This document shows positions 1 through 5,471 of a stretch of DNA of 5,471 nucleotides, one piece after another. Source of the DNA: JAFKKS01 sp039808325. Lineage in GTDB: Bacteria; Pseudomonadota; Alphaproteobacteria; Rhizobiales; Xanthobacteraceae. The DNA lies in NCBI GenBank assembly GCA_039808325.1, contig JBDHSU010000192.1:1-5471 (forward strand), given 5' to 3'. The number at the start of each line of letters is the position of its first letter. Within the stretch, counting starts at the first letter, position 1. A model generated the notes under the pieces. That model saw only the letters and a list, made by a program, of their open reading frames with translations, was not told the DNA's origin and searched no databases. The position numbers and the translations under genes were made by a program.

Positions 1-718
1 AGCCGGAGCGCGAGACCAGGATCGGAATGCCCATGCGCACGGTTTTAATGACCATTTCGGAGGTGAGCCGGCCGGTGGTGTAGAAAATCTTGTCCTCCGC
101 CGCCACCCCGTGCTGGAACATCCAGCCCGCGATCTTGTCGACGGCGTTATGGCGGCCGACGTCCTCCATGTAGGCGACGATCTCGTCGCGCCGGCAGAGC
201 ACGCAGCCATGGATCGCGCCCGCCTCGAGGTAGAGCGAGGGTATGGTGTTGATGGCGTTGGTCAGCCGGTAGAGCCAGGAGGTGCGCAGCTCCGCCCGCG
301 GCAGGCGCGCATTGTCGATCACGTCCATCAGGTCGCCGAACACGGTGCCTTGCGCGCAGCCGGAGGTCTGCACCCGCTTCTTCATCTTCTGCTCGTAGTC
401 GGTCGCACGCGCGGTGCGCACGACGACGACCGCGAGGTCCTCGTCGTAGTCGATGCCGGTGACGACGTCGTCCGTCCGCAGCATGTTCTGGTTCAGAAGG
501 TACCCGAGTGCGAGATACTCCGGGTAGTCGCCGATCGTCATCGCGGTGACGATCTCCTGGCTGTTGAGGAAGATGGTCAGCGCCCGCTCGACGGTGACCG
601 CGGTCTCGATCGGCGCGCCCGCTTGGTCGATGCCGCGCACGCGCACGGTCAGCCGCGGGTCGTGCGGGTTCGGCAGAATGCGAGCGGTCGCGTCGGGGTG
701 GCTGATGGCGTCGGTCAT
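1..718 (-). CDS. fdhD: FdhD, formate dehydrogenase accessory sulfurtransferase (3' end cut by window edge)
   Basis: FdhD carries sulfur from the cysteine desulfurase IscS to the bis-MGD molybdenum cofactor of formate dehydrogenase, a cytoplasmic step without which the enzyme is inactive (family knowledge). The first 239 residues are visible; the C-terminus lies beyond base 1. The diagnostic motif is YMEDVGRHNAVDKIAG at about residues 183-198, followed by FYTTGRLTSEMV at 212-223 and IPILVSRSG at 231-239, all typical of the family. The sulfur-carrying cysteine region reads TSGCAQGT (118-125), so C121 is present but the second cysteine of the usual CxxC is replaced by G124. A separate CVLC occurs at 172-175. 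The start is the ATG at 716-718; its Shine-Dalgarno is weak (AGG only 3 bases upstream), so the exact start is less certain than the identity. No formate dehydrogenase subunit gene is visible here. It lies downstream of the small gene at 844-1047 on the same strand. Confidence 0.95.
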   Translation of the reverse strand, partial: MTDAISHPDATARILPNPHDPRLTVRVRGIDQAGAPIETAVTVERALTIFLNSQEIVTAMTIGDYPEYLALGYLLNQNMLRTDDVVTGIDYDEDLAVVVVRTARATDYEQKMKKRVQTSGCAQGTVFGDLMDVIDNARLPRAELRTSWLYRLTNAINTIPSLYLEAGAIHGCVLCRRDEIVAYMEDVGRHNAVDKIAGWMFQHGVAAEDKIFYTTGRLTSEMVIKTVRMGIPILVSRSG

Positions 719-783
719 CAGCCTATGATGGGGCTGCAGTGGCCTCGCTTTCAAGCGGGGCGGAGCATGCGCGGCCGCTTGGA

Positions 784-827
784 GCGTTTTCGAGCGAAAA
801 GGATACCGGTTCGCGCGAAGAAAACGC
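784..827. repeat. Intergenic palindromic repeat of Bradyrhizobium type
   Basis: Outer arms GCGTTTTC (784-791) and GAAAACGC (820-827) are perfect inverted complements. Inner arms GCGAA (794-798) and TTCGC (810-814) form a second stem around a loop containing GGATACCGG. The stem is interrupted by an asymmetric internal loop (2 versus 5 bases). From memory, very similar sequences (GCGTTTTCGAGCGAA... GATACCGGTTCGCG... GAAAACGC) recur between genes in Bradyrhizobium and relatives, so I read this as one copy of a dispersed repeat. It lies 16 bases past the stop codon of the small gene and 65 bases before fdhD, where an RNA hairpin could stabilise or attenuate a shared transcript. There is no T-tract typical of an intrinsic terminator. 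Confidence 0.7.
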
Positions 828-843
828 GACGAAACTGATGTCT

Positions 844-1047
844 TCAGCGCGTGCGCTCGGGCCGGCTGCTGCCGTCGGCCATGCCGTAGGGGTGCTTGGC
901 GTGCCACTTCGGGCCAGGGCCGCGCATATAGTGGCGCTCCGGCCGGTAAGGCGTGCGCAGGTCCTTGATGATTCCCTGCCAGGTGGAAGCGATGACGGCG
1001 CCGAAGAGCGACCGGTTCGGTCTGTTGAGTGCTGTTTCCTGTGCCAT
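844..1047 (-). CDS. Small basic protein of unknown function (67 aa)
   Basis: I do not recognise this protein. It has 67 residues, beginning MAQETALNRPNRSLF and ending DGSSRPERTR, and is rich in Arg, Pro, His and Lys. The only hydrophobic stretch is LFGAVIASTWQGII (14-27), too short and too polar to be a confident membrane span but possibly an amphipathic helix. The rest (31-67) is Arg/Pro/Tyr/His-rich and probably disordered, possibly nucleic-acid or partner binding (inference). Support for a real gene: ATG at 1045-1047 preceded at 6 bases by a good Shine-Dalgarno GGGAG, and strong G/C preference at third codon positions throughout. The same frame stays open far upstream across the glycosyltransferase, but that part is antisense shadow. 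It lies 125 bases upstream of fdhD on the same strand, so co-transcription is possible though not tight. Confidence 0.65.
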   Translation of the reverse strand: MAQETALNRPNRSLFGAVIASTWQGIIKDLRTPYRPERHYMRGPGPKWHAKHPYGMADGSSRPERTR

Positions 1048-1053
1048 GACCTT

Positions 1054-1058
1054 CTCCC
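1054..1058 (-). promoter_or_regulatory. Ribosome binding site of the small 67-aa gene
   Basis: On the minus strand GGGAG stands 6 bases before the ATG at 1047, a near-ideal spacing. It is the main reason for starting the small protein here rather than at an upstream ATG in the long antisense frame. Confidence 0.65.
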
Positions 1059-1095
1059 AACGGCTGCCCGGTATTCCCGGCTTGCCCATTGGTCG

Positions 1096-1112
1096 CGGGA
1101 CACGACGTCCCG
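1096..1112. other. Short GC-rich hairpin in the divergent region
   Basis: CGGGAC (1096-1101) and GTCCCG (1107-1112) form a perfect 6-bp stem with a 5-base loop. It lies 49 bases upstream of the small minus-strand gene, probably in its leader or promoter. It could be an operator half-site pair or a leader hairpin, and at this GC content it could also arise by chance. Confidence 0.3.
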
Positions 1113-1155
1113 GTTCACGGCGATGCTTGCGCCCAGTCGGTAAATGAGAAGTTTT

Positions 1156-1174
1156 CATTAAATTCGATTCAATG
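1156..1174. promoter_or_regulatory. Candidate operator: AT-rich 19-bp inverted repeat
   Basis: The half-sites CATTAAAT (1156-1163) and ATTCAATG (1167-1174) are inverted complements at 7 of 8 positions around a 3-base spacer TCG. It stands in the most AT-rich part of the window, between the divergent small gene and the glycosyltransferase operon. The dyad form and spacing suit a dimeric helix-turn-helix regulator. I cannot name the regulator. It lies about 70 bases upstream of the predicted EcfG promoter, so it might act on the minus-strand gene, on the operon, or on both. Confidence 0.35.
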
Positions 1175-1244
1175 CGACGTATGCGGCCCTCGATTCCTAT
1201 GCCTAACAAAGCGTCACTTCGTGTCCTTCCTAGGCCCGCGCGAT

Positions 1245-1270
1245 GGAACAAAACGGGCCTTATTGGCGTT
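1245..1270 (+). promoter_or_regulatory. Predicted EcfG (general stress sigma factor) promoter
   Basis: The -35 element GGAAC (1245-1249) and the -10 element CGTT (1267-1270) are separated by exactly 17 bases. This matches the consensus recognised by EcfG/RpoE2-type sigma factors of Alphaproteobacteria (GGAAC, 16-17 bases, CGTT; family knowledge). Transcription would begin roughly at 1275-1280, leaving a leader of about 25-30 bases with the Shine-Dalgarno at 1294-1299 in its proper place. The site therefore predicts that the glycosyltransferase/debranching operon is switched on by the PhyR-NepR-EcfG stress cascade. It also argues against translation starting at the upstream in-frame ATG at 1243. 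Confidence 0.65.
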
Positions 1271-1293
1271 TGATTGAGGCTGTAGGCCTGCGT

Positions 1294-1299
1294 GGGGAG
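1294..1299 (+). promoter_or_regulatory. Ribosome binding site deciding the glycosyltransferase start
   Basis: GGGGAG ends 6 bases before the ATG at 1306. The other in-frame ATG at 1243 has no comparable purine-rich site and lies inside the predicted promoter, so 1306 is chosen. Confidence 0.75.
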
Positions 1300-1305
1300 T
1301 CTCCC

Positions 1306-2421
1306 ATGAAAATCGCCCAAATCGCTCCTCTCATGGAGAGCGTCCCTCCACGGCTTTACGGCGGCACCGAGCGCATCGTCTCCTACCTTACGGAAGAACT
1401 GGTCGGGCTCGGTCATGACGTGACGCTGTTCGCGTCCGCGGATTCGGTCACGTCGGCGACGCTGGTCGGTTGCGCGCAGCGCGCCTTGCGTCTCGATCCC
1501 GAGATGCGCGATCCGATCCCCTACTACATGCTGATGATGGACAAGGTCCGGCGCGCGGCGCATCAGTTCGATATCCTGCATTTCCATATCGACCACTTCC
1601 AGTTTCCGCTGTTCCGCGACATCGCCGGGCGCACGCTGACGACGCTGCACGGGCGCCAGGACATTCCGGAACTGCGCGCGCTCTATGCCGGTTTCGACGA
1701 CATGCCGCTGGTCTCGATCTCGGACGCGCAACGCCAGCCGGTGCCGCACGCGAATTTCGTGACCACGGTGCATCATGGGCTGCCGGCGGACCTGCTGCCG
1801 CCGCGGCTGCATCCGCGCGGCGGCTATGTGGCCTTCCTGGGGCGCATCTCGCCGGAAAAGCGGCCGGACCGCGCCATCGCCCTGGCGGGCATGCTCGGAA
1901 TACCGCTGAAGATCGCGGCCAAGGTGGACAAGGCCGACGAAGCCTATTTCCGCGAGCAGATCGCGCCATTGCTCGCCGCCCCCGGCGTCGACTTCATCGG
2001 CGAGATCGGCGAGGCGCAGAAGCCGGATTTTCTCGGCGAGGCCGCGGCCCTGCTGTTCCCGATCGACTGGCCCGAGCCCTTCGGCCTGGCGATGATCGAG
2101 GCCATGGCCTGCGGCACGCCGGTTCTGGCTTTCCGTCATGGGTCGGTGCCGGAGGTGGTCGACAACGGCGTCACCGGCCACGTCGTCGACACAATGGACG
2201 AGGCGGTGCACGCCCTGCCGCATACGATGACGCTCGATCGCTCCCGCGTGCGCCAACGCTTTGTCGAGCGTTTTTCGGCGCGGCGCATGGCCATGGATTA
2301 TGTGAAGGTCTATCGTTCGCTGATGAATCGCTTACGTGCCGACCGGCAAAGCGCGGAGGAGGTTCCGCTGGCGCCGATCGCGGCCGCGGCCCTCGGCGAT
2401 ACGAGGAACTATGTCGACTGA
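1306..2421 (+). CDS. GT4-type glycosyltransferase (GT-B fold)
   Basis: This is a 371-residue retaining glycosyltransferase of the GT4/RfaB-like group, expected in the cytoplasm or at the inner membrane face, using a nucleotide-sugar donor. The N-terminal half has MKIAQIAP followed by the glycine-rich acceptor-side loop YGGTER (18-23), HFHIDHF (92-98) and TLHGR (113-117). The C-terminal donor-binding half has FLGRISPEKRPDRA (177-190), with the Arg/Lys pair expected to contact the donor phosphates (R180, K185), and the EX7E motif in PEPFGLAMIE (E257, E265), followed by MACGTPVLAF and SVPEVVDNGVTG. I see no signal peptide or membrane segment. Length is normal for the family. The start at 1306 is set by a strong Shine-Dalgarno and by agreement with the usual N-terminus. 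The stop overlaps the next gene by 11 bases, indicating translational coupling. Donor and acceptor cannot be read from the sequence; the debranching partner suggests a glucan or glucoside. Confidence 0.9.
   Translation: MKIAQIAPLMESVPPRLYGGTERIVSYLTEELVGLGHDVTLFASADSVTSATLVGCAQRALRLDPEMRDPIPYYMLMMDKVRRAAHQFDILHFHIDHFQFPLFRDIAGRTLTTLHGRQDIPELRALYAGFDDMPLVSISDAQRQPVPHANFVTTVHHGLPADLLPPRLHPRGGYVAFLGRISPEKRPDRAIALAGMLGIPLKIAAKVDKADEAYFREQIAPLLAAPGVDFIGEIGEAQKPDFLGEAAALLFPIDWPEPFGLAMIEAMACGTPVLAFRHGSVPEVVDNGVTGHVVDTMDEAVHALPHTMTLDRSRVRQRFVERFSARRMAMDYVKVYRSLMNRLRADRQSAEEVPLAPIAAAALGDTRNYVD
2403..2407 (+). promoter_or_regulatory. Ribosome binding site of the debranching-enzyme gene
   Basis: GAGGA lies 3 bases before the ATG at 2411, inside the last codons of the glycosyltransferase gene. 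The spacing is short, which suits coupling to the ribosome finishing the upstream gene. It supports 2411 as the start over the ATG at 2336. Confidence 0.55.
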
Positions 2422-4594
2422 AGGCGTTTCGCGCTCCGACCATCTTGTCGAAGAGACGCCGTTCTATATTCCGGCCACGACCGACTCGGCGACGCGCGCC
2501 CGCCGCACCCTGAAGCACGGAGACTGCTTCGCCATTCTCGACAGCCATGGCGATATCGGTGCGTCTCCGGGCGCGCCGGACGGCGTCTATTTCCACGATA
2601 CGCGCTTTCTGTCCCGCCTCGAGCTTCTGATCAACGGCTTCCAGCCGCTGCTGCTCGGCTCCAATCTGCGCGACGACAACTCGGTTCTCACCGTCGATCT
2701 CACCAATCCGGACATGTATTTCGAGAAGCGCCTCGTGCTTCCGAAGGATACCGTCCATATCGTGCGCACGATCTTCCTGTGGCGCGGCACGGCGCATCAG
2801 CGCCTGTCGCTGCGCAATCACGGTGAGCGCGCCGTCGGTTTGAATTTGTCGTTCACGTTCGGCAGCGATTTCGCCGATCTTTTCGAAGTGCGCGGCATGC
2901 GGCGCGAACGTCGCGGGCGTCTGGCGGATCCGACGGTGAACGGCGCCGACGTGCTCCTCGCCTACGAGGGGCTCGACAAGGTTCAACGCCAGACCCGCTT
3001 GTTCTTCGATCCGACGCCGGATCGGCTGGGCGCGAGCGCGGCGTCGTTCCGCATACAGCTTGCGCCGGACGAGAGCCGCACGCTGTTCCTGACGGCGACC
3101 TGCGACGCGCCGGAATTCGAGCCGATGTCGTTCAACCGCAGCCTGCTCGGGTTCAATCGCGAACGGCGCGAGGCGACGCGCGGCAACGCCACGGTGACGG
3201 CGTCGAACACGCTGTTCAACGAGGTCCTCTGCCGCTCGATGTCGGACCTCTACATGCTGATGACGCAGACGCCGGACGGGCCGTATCCTTATGCCGGTAC
3301 GCCATATTATTCGACGACCTTCGGGCGCGACGGGTTGATCACGGCGATGCAGATGCTGTGGTTCGACCCGAAGGTCGCCGCCGGCGTGCTGCGGCGCCTC
3401 GCGCGCTTGCAGGCGACGAAGGACGATGCGGCCTCCGATGCGCAGCCGGGAAAAATTCTGCACGAGATGCGCGGCGGCGAGATGGCCGCGCTCGGCGAGG
3501 TGCCGTTCGCGCTCTATTACGGCAGCGTCGATTCCACGCCGCTGTTCGTGATGCTCGCGGGGCTGTACGCGCAGCGCACCGGCGACTGGGAATTGATCGA
3601 GACGCTGTGGCCGAACATCGAGGCGGCGCTCGGCTGGATCGAGGGACCGGCCGATCCCGACGGCGACGGCTTCGTCGAATATGCGCGCGCGACCGAGCAG
3701 GGGCTCGCCAATCAGGGATGGAAGGATTCCTTCGACGCCGTCTTCCACGCCGACGGCAGTTTGGCGGAAGGGCCCGTCGCGCTTGCGGAAGTGCAGGGCT
3801 ACGTCTTCGCGGCGAAGCGGCTCGCGGCGATGTGCGCGCGCCGCCTCGGACGTGAGGTGCGCGCGGCGGAACTCGAAGCGTCGGCGGCGCGGCTCGCACA
3901 GAAATTCGAGGACGCCTTCTGGTGTCCGGAGATCGAGACCTATGCCGTCGCGCTCGACGGCAAGAAGGGGGCTTGCAAGGTGCGCACCTCGAACGCCGGA
4001 CAGGTGCTGTTCAGCGGCATCGCCGATGCGGAGCGCGCGCGCAAGGTCGGACGCGGATTGCTCGGCTCCGATTTCTTCTCCGGCTGGGGTATCCGCACGG
4101 TGGCGCGCGAGGCCGCGCGCTACAATCCGATGTCGTATCACAACGGTTCGATCTGGCCGCATGACAACGCGCTGATCGCCACGGGATTGGCGCGCTACGG
4201 CATGAAGACGGAAGTGAACCAGGTGTTCGGCGGCCTGTTCGACGCCGCGACCTACATGGATCTGCGGCGGCTTCCCGAACTGTTCTGCGGTTTCAAGCGC
4301 CGCGCCGGCGAGGGGCCGACGCTGTACCCGGTCGCGTGCGCGCCGCAGGCGTGGGCGAGCGGCGCGCCGTTCATGCTGCTGCAAGCCGCGTTGGGGCTCG
4401 AATTCGACCCCGAAGCCCGCGAAATTCGCCTGCGCAACCCGCGTCTGCCGGCATTCCTCCCCGAAATCACGCTGCACAATCTGCGGCTTGGCGAGGCCAA
4501 GATCACGCTGTCGCTGCACCGGCAAGGGGAGGGCGTCGGCATCCAGACGCTCAATGCCGAAGGGGCTGTGCGGGTGAGCACGATCTTGGATTGA
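2411..4594 (+). CDS. Glycogen-debranching-type enzyme (amylo-alpha-1,6-glucosidase family)
   Basis: This is a 727-residue predicted cytoplasmic glycoside hydrolase of the bacterial amylo-alpha-1,6-glucosidase group. The N-terminal beta-rich domain (about 30-270, glycogen debranching N-terminal type) has GDCFAILDSHGDIG (37-50), the FHDTRFLSRLE block (61-71) and LRNHGERAVGLNLSF. The C-terminal (alpha/alpha)6-barrel domain (about 280-710) has TTFGRDGLITAMQ (D307), NQGWKDS (434-440), NGSIWPHDN (578-586) and PELFCGF (622-628). By analogy with related (alpha/alpha)6 glycosidases, D439 is the probable general acid and E623 the probable general base (inference). No signal peptide is visible. Length is typical for the family and all blocks are intact. 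The start at 2411 removes an Arg-rich 25-residue extension that is only frame shadow of the upstream gene. It is coupled to the glycosyltransferase and shares its predicted stress promoter. True substrate is uncertain: glycogen-like branches, other alpha-glucans, or a compatible-solute glucoside. Confidence 0.9.
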   Translation: MSTEGVSRSDHLVEETPFYIPATTDSATRARRTLKHGDCFAILDSHGDIGASPGAPDGVYFHDTRFLSRLELLINGFQPLLLGSNLRDDNSVLTVDLTNPDMYFEKRLVLPKDTVHIVRTIFLWRGTAHQRLSLRNHGERAVGLNLSFTFGSDFADLFEVRGMRRERRGRLADPTVNGADVLLAYEGLDKVQRQTRLFFDPTPDRLGASAASFRIQLAPDESRTLFLTATCDAPEFEPMSFNRSLLGFNRERREATRGNATVTASNTLFNEVLCRSMSDLYMLMTQTPDGPYPYAGTPYYSTTFGRDGLITAMQMLWFDPKVAAGVLRRLARLQATKDDAASDAQPGKILHEMRGGEMAALGEVPFALYYGSVDSTPLFVMLAGLYAQRTGDWELIETLWPNIEAALGWIEGPADPDGDGFVEYARATEQGLANQGWKDSFDAVFHADGSLAEGPVALAEVQGYVFAAKRLAAMCARRLGREVRAAELEASAARLAQKFEDAFWCPEIETYAVALDGKKGACKVRTSNAGQVLFSGIADAERARKVGRGLLGSDFFSGWGIRTVAREAARYNPMSYHNGSIWPHDNALIATGLARYGMKTEVNQVFGGLFDAATYMDLRRLPELFCGFKRRAGEGPTLYPVACAPQAWASGAPFMLLQAALGLEFDPEAREIRLRNPRLPAFLPEITLHNLRLGEAKITLSLHRQGEGVGIQTLNAEGAVRVSTILD

Positions 4595-4755
4595 GCGCCG
4601 GCCCGCCGCCTCGATCGGCCTCATTCAGAGGAGGCGGAAAGGCGTTGGCCGGGTTTTACGCCCCGCCTTGCCCTTTGGCGCGCGCGCCGCTACATCAGCG
4701 CGGAATTTCCCTCACAGCGCGCACCAGCGCCACATATCGCGGGAGTGGGCCGCCC
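4595..4755. other. Intergenic gap with weak hairpins between debranching gene and ettA
   Basis: Past the debranching-gene stop, CCGCCTC (4606-4612) and GAGGCGG (4631-4637) can pair around an 18-base loop. A second possible stem is GGCGT (4641-4645) with ACGCC (4658-4662). Neither is followed by a T-tract, so a terminator function is only possible. Further on, TTGCCC (4668-4673) and TACATC (4691-4696) are 17 bases apart and could be a weak housekeeping promoter for ettA. The perfect palindrome GGCGCGCGCGCC (4677-4688) falls in the spacer between them. Confidence 0.3.
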
Positions 4756-5471
4756 ATGGCCGCACGTCAGTTCATCTATCACATGGAAGGCCTCACCAAG
4801 GCCTATCCGACGCGCAAGATCCTCGAGAACATCAACCTCTCGTTCTACCCGGACGCCAAGATCGGCGTGCTCGGCGTCAACGGCGCCGGCAAATCGACGC
4901 TGCTCAAGATCATGGCGGGGCGCGACACCGAGTTCACCGGCGAGGGCTGGGTCGCCGAGGGCGCGCGCGTCGGCTACCTCGAGCAGGAGCCGCATCTCGA
5001 CGAGACCAAAACGGTCCGCGAGAACGTGATGGAGGGCGTCGCCGCCAAGAAGGCGATCCTCGACCGCTACAACGAGCTCGCCGTCAACTACTCGGACGAG
5101 ACCGCCGACGAGATGGCGAAGCTGCAGGACGAGATCGACAGCAAGAATCTCTGGGACCTCGACAGCCAGGTCGACCTCGCGATGGACGCGCTGCGCTGCC
5201 CGCCCGACGACGCCGACGTGACCAAGCTTTCCGGCGGCGAGCGCCGCCGCGTCGCGCTCTGCCGGCTCTTGCTCGACCAGCCCGACCTTCTTCTGCTCGA
5301 CGAGCCGACCAACCATCTCGACGCCGAGAGCGTGAACTGGCTCGAAGGGCATCTGCGCAACTATCCCGGCGCCATCCTCATCGTCACCCACGACCGCTAC
5401 TTCCTCGACAACGTCACCGGCTGGATCCTCGAACTCGACCGCGGCCGCGGCATCCCCTACGAGGGCAACTA
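4756..5471 (+). CDS. ettA: EttA, ABC-F energy-dependent translational throttle protein (3' end cut by window edge)
   Basis: EttA is a soluble tandem-ATPase of the ABC-F family that binds the ribosomal E site and gates early elongation according to the ATP/ADP ratio (family knowledge). The first 238 residues are visible, covering the first ATPase domain: Walker A GVNGAGKST (40-48), Q-loop YLEQEP (74-79), the helical arm insertion (roughly 95-140), signature LSGGERRR (158-165), Walker B LLLLDEPTNHLD (178-189) and switch histidine in VTHDRYF (H212). The tail NVTGWILELDRGRGIPYEGN matches the EttA subgroup rather than Uup or YheS. No membrane segment is present, as expected for ABC-F. Start at 4756 fits the family N-terminus; GGGAG (4741-4745) is a rather distant Shine-Dalgarno, 10 bases away. 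The linker and second ATPase domain lie beyond the right edge. It is 161 bases from the preceding gene and is probably its own unit. Confidence 0.95.
   Translation, partial: MAARQFIYHMEGLTKAYPTRKILENINLSFYPDAKIGVLGVNGAGKSTLLKIMAGRDTEFTGEGWVAEGARVGYLEQEPHLDETKTVRENVMEGVAAKKAILDRYNELAVNYSDETADEMAKLQDEIDSKNLWDLDSQVDLAMDALRCPPDDADVTKLSGGERRRVALCRLLLDQPDLLLLDEPTNHLDAESVNWLEGHLRNYPGAILIVTHDRYFLDNVTGWILELDRGRGIPYEGN

Noticed and set aside
110..838. A 242-codon plus-strand frame opposite fdhD
   Set aside because: It is the antisense shadow of fdhD, which carries clear family motifs on the other strand.
1048..1075. A possible EcfG promoter on the minus strand for the small gene (GGAAT followed by CGTT)
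   Set aside because: The -35 is imperfect and the spacing is only about 10 bases, far short of the 16-17 required.
1243..1305. Upstream in-frame start giving the glycosyltransferase 21 extra residues
   Set aside because: No Shine-Dalgarno, overlap with the predicted EcfG promoter, and the family N-terminus begins at MKIAQIAP (1306).
844..2256. A 470-codon minus-strand frame running through the glycosyltransferase into the small gene
   Set aside because: Only the last 67 codons have their own ribosome binding site and lie outside another gene. The upstream part is low-complexity antisense shadow of the glycosyltransferase.
2336..2410. Upstream in-frame start giving the debranching enzyme 25 extra residues
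   Set aside because: The extension is Arg-rich frame shadow of the glycosyltransferase coding sequence; the ATG at 2411 has its own purine-rich site.
2171..4624. An 817-codon open frame on the minus strand opposite the debranching gene
   Set aside because: It is antisense to a complete, motif-bearing enzyme. Its translation is Arg/His/Ala-rich with no recognisable domain, a common artefact of high GC third positions.
4606..4669. Intrinsic terminator after the debranching gene
   Set aside because: Stems of 5-7 bp can form, but the loops are long and no T-tract follows either stem on the plus strand, so I did not call a terminator.
4690..5391. A 233-codon minus-strand frame opposite ettA
   Set aside because: It is the antisense of a well-conserved ABC-F ATPase domain. 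Its Val/Leu/Asp-rich translation has no domain signature.

Overview
The window looks like the chromosome of an alphaproteobacterium, most likely a Hyphomicrobiales (Rhizobiales) member near the Bradyrhizobium/Xanthobacteraceae group. The signs are high GC with strong G/C at third codon positions, a Bradyrhizobium-type intergenic palindrome (784-827), and a sequence upstream of the central operon that fits the alphaproteobacterial general-stress sigma factor EcfG. The genus assignment is inference. I see no mobile element, phage gene, CRISPR array, tRNA or rRNA.

Layout. (1) Minus strand, 1-718: most of fdhD, the sulfurtransferase needed to activate formate dehydrogenase; its 3' end lies beyond the left edge. 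(2) 719-843: a gap holding a palindromic repeat. (3) Minus strand, 844-1047: a small, basic, unrecognised 67-residue protein with a good ribosome binding site. (4) 1048-1305: a divergent promoter region with a short hairpin, an AT-rich 19-bp inverted repeat and an EcfG-type promoter facing right. (5) Plus strand, 1306-2421 and 2411-4594: a two-gene operon overlapping by 11 bases, encoding a GT4-type glycosyltransferase and a 727-residue glycogen-debranching-type (amylo-alpha-1,6-glucosidase family) enzyme. (6) 4595-4755: an intergenic gap. (7) Plus strand, 4756 to the right edge: the 5' part of ettA, an ABC-F ATPase that acts on the ribosome.

How the genes work together. The glycosyltransferase/debranching pair is the functional core: one enzyme probably adds sugars and the other probably removes or trims alpha-linked glucose, so together they likely build or remodel a glucan or glycoside. 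The EcfG-type promoter suggests that this is induced by general stress (starvation, desiccation, osmotic or oxidative stress). fdhD with its small neighbour, and ettA, look like separate transcription units with unrelated housekeeping or respiratory roles.

No wholly new system is evident. The points most worth checking are the predicted stress promoter, the inverted repeat in the divergent region, the unusual cysteine arrangement in FdhD, and the small uncharacterised protein.
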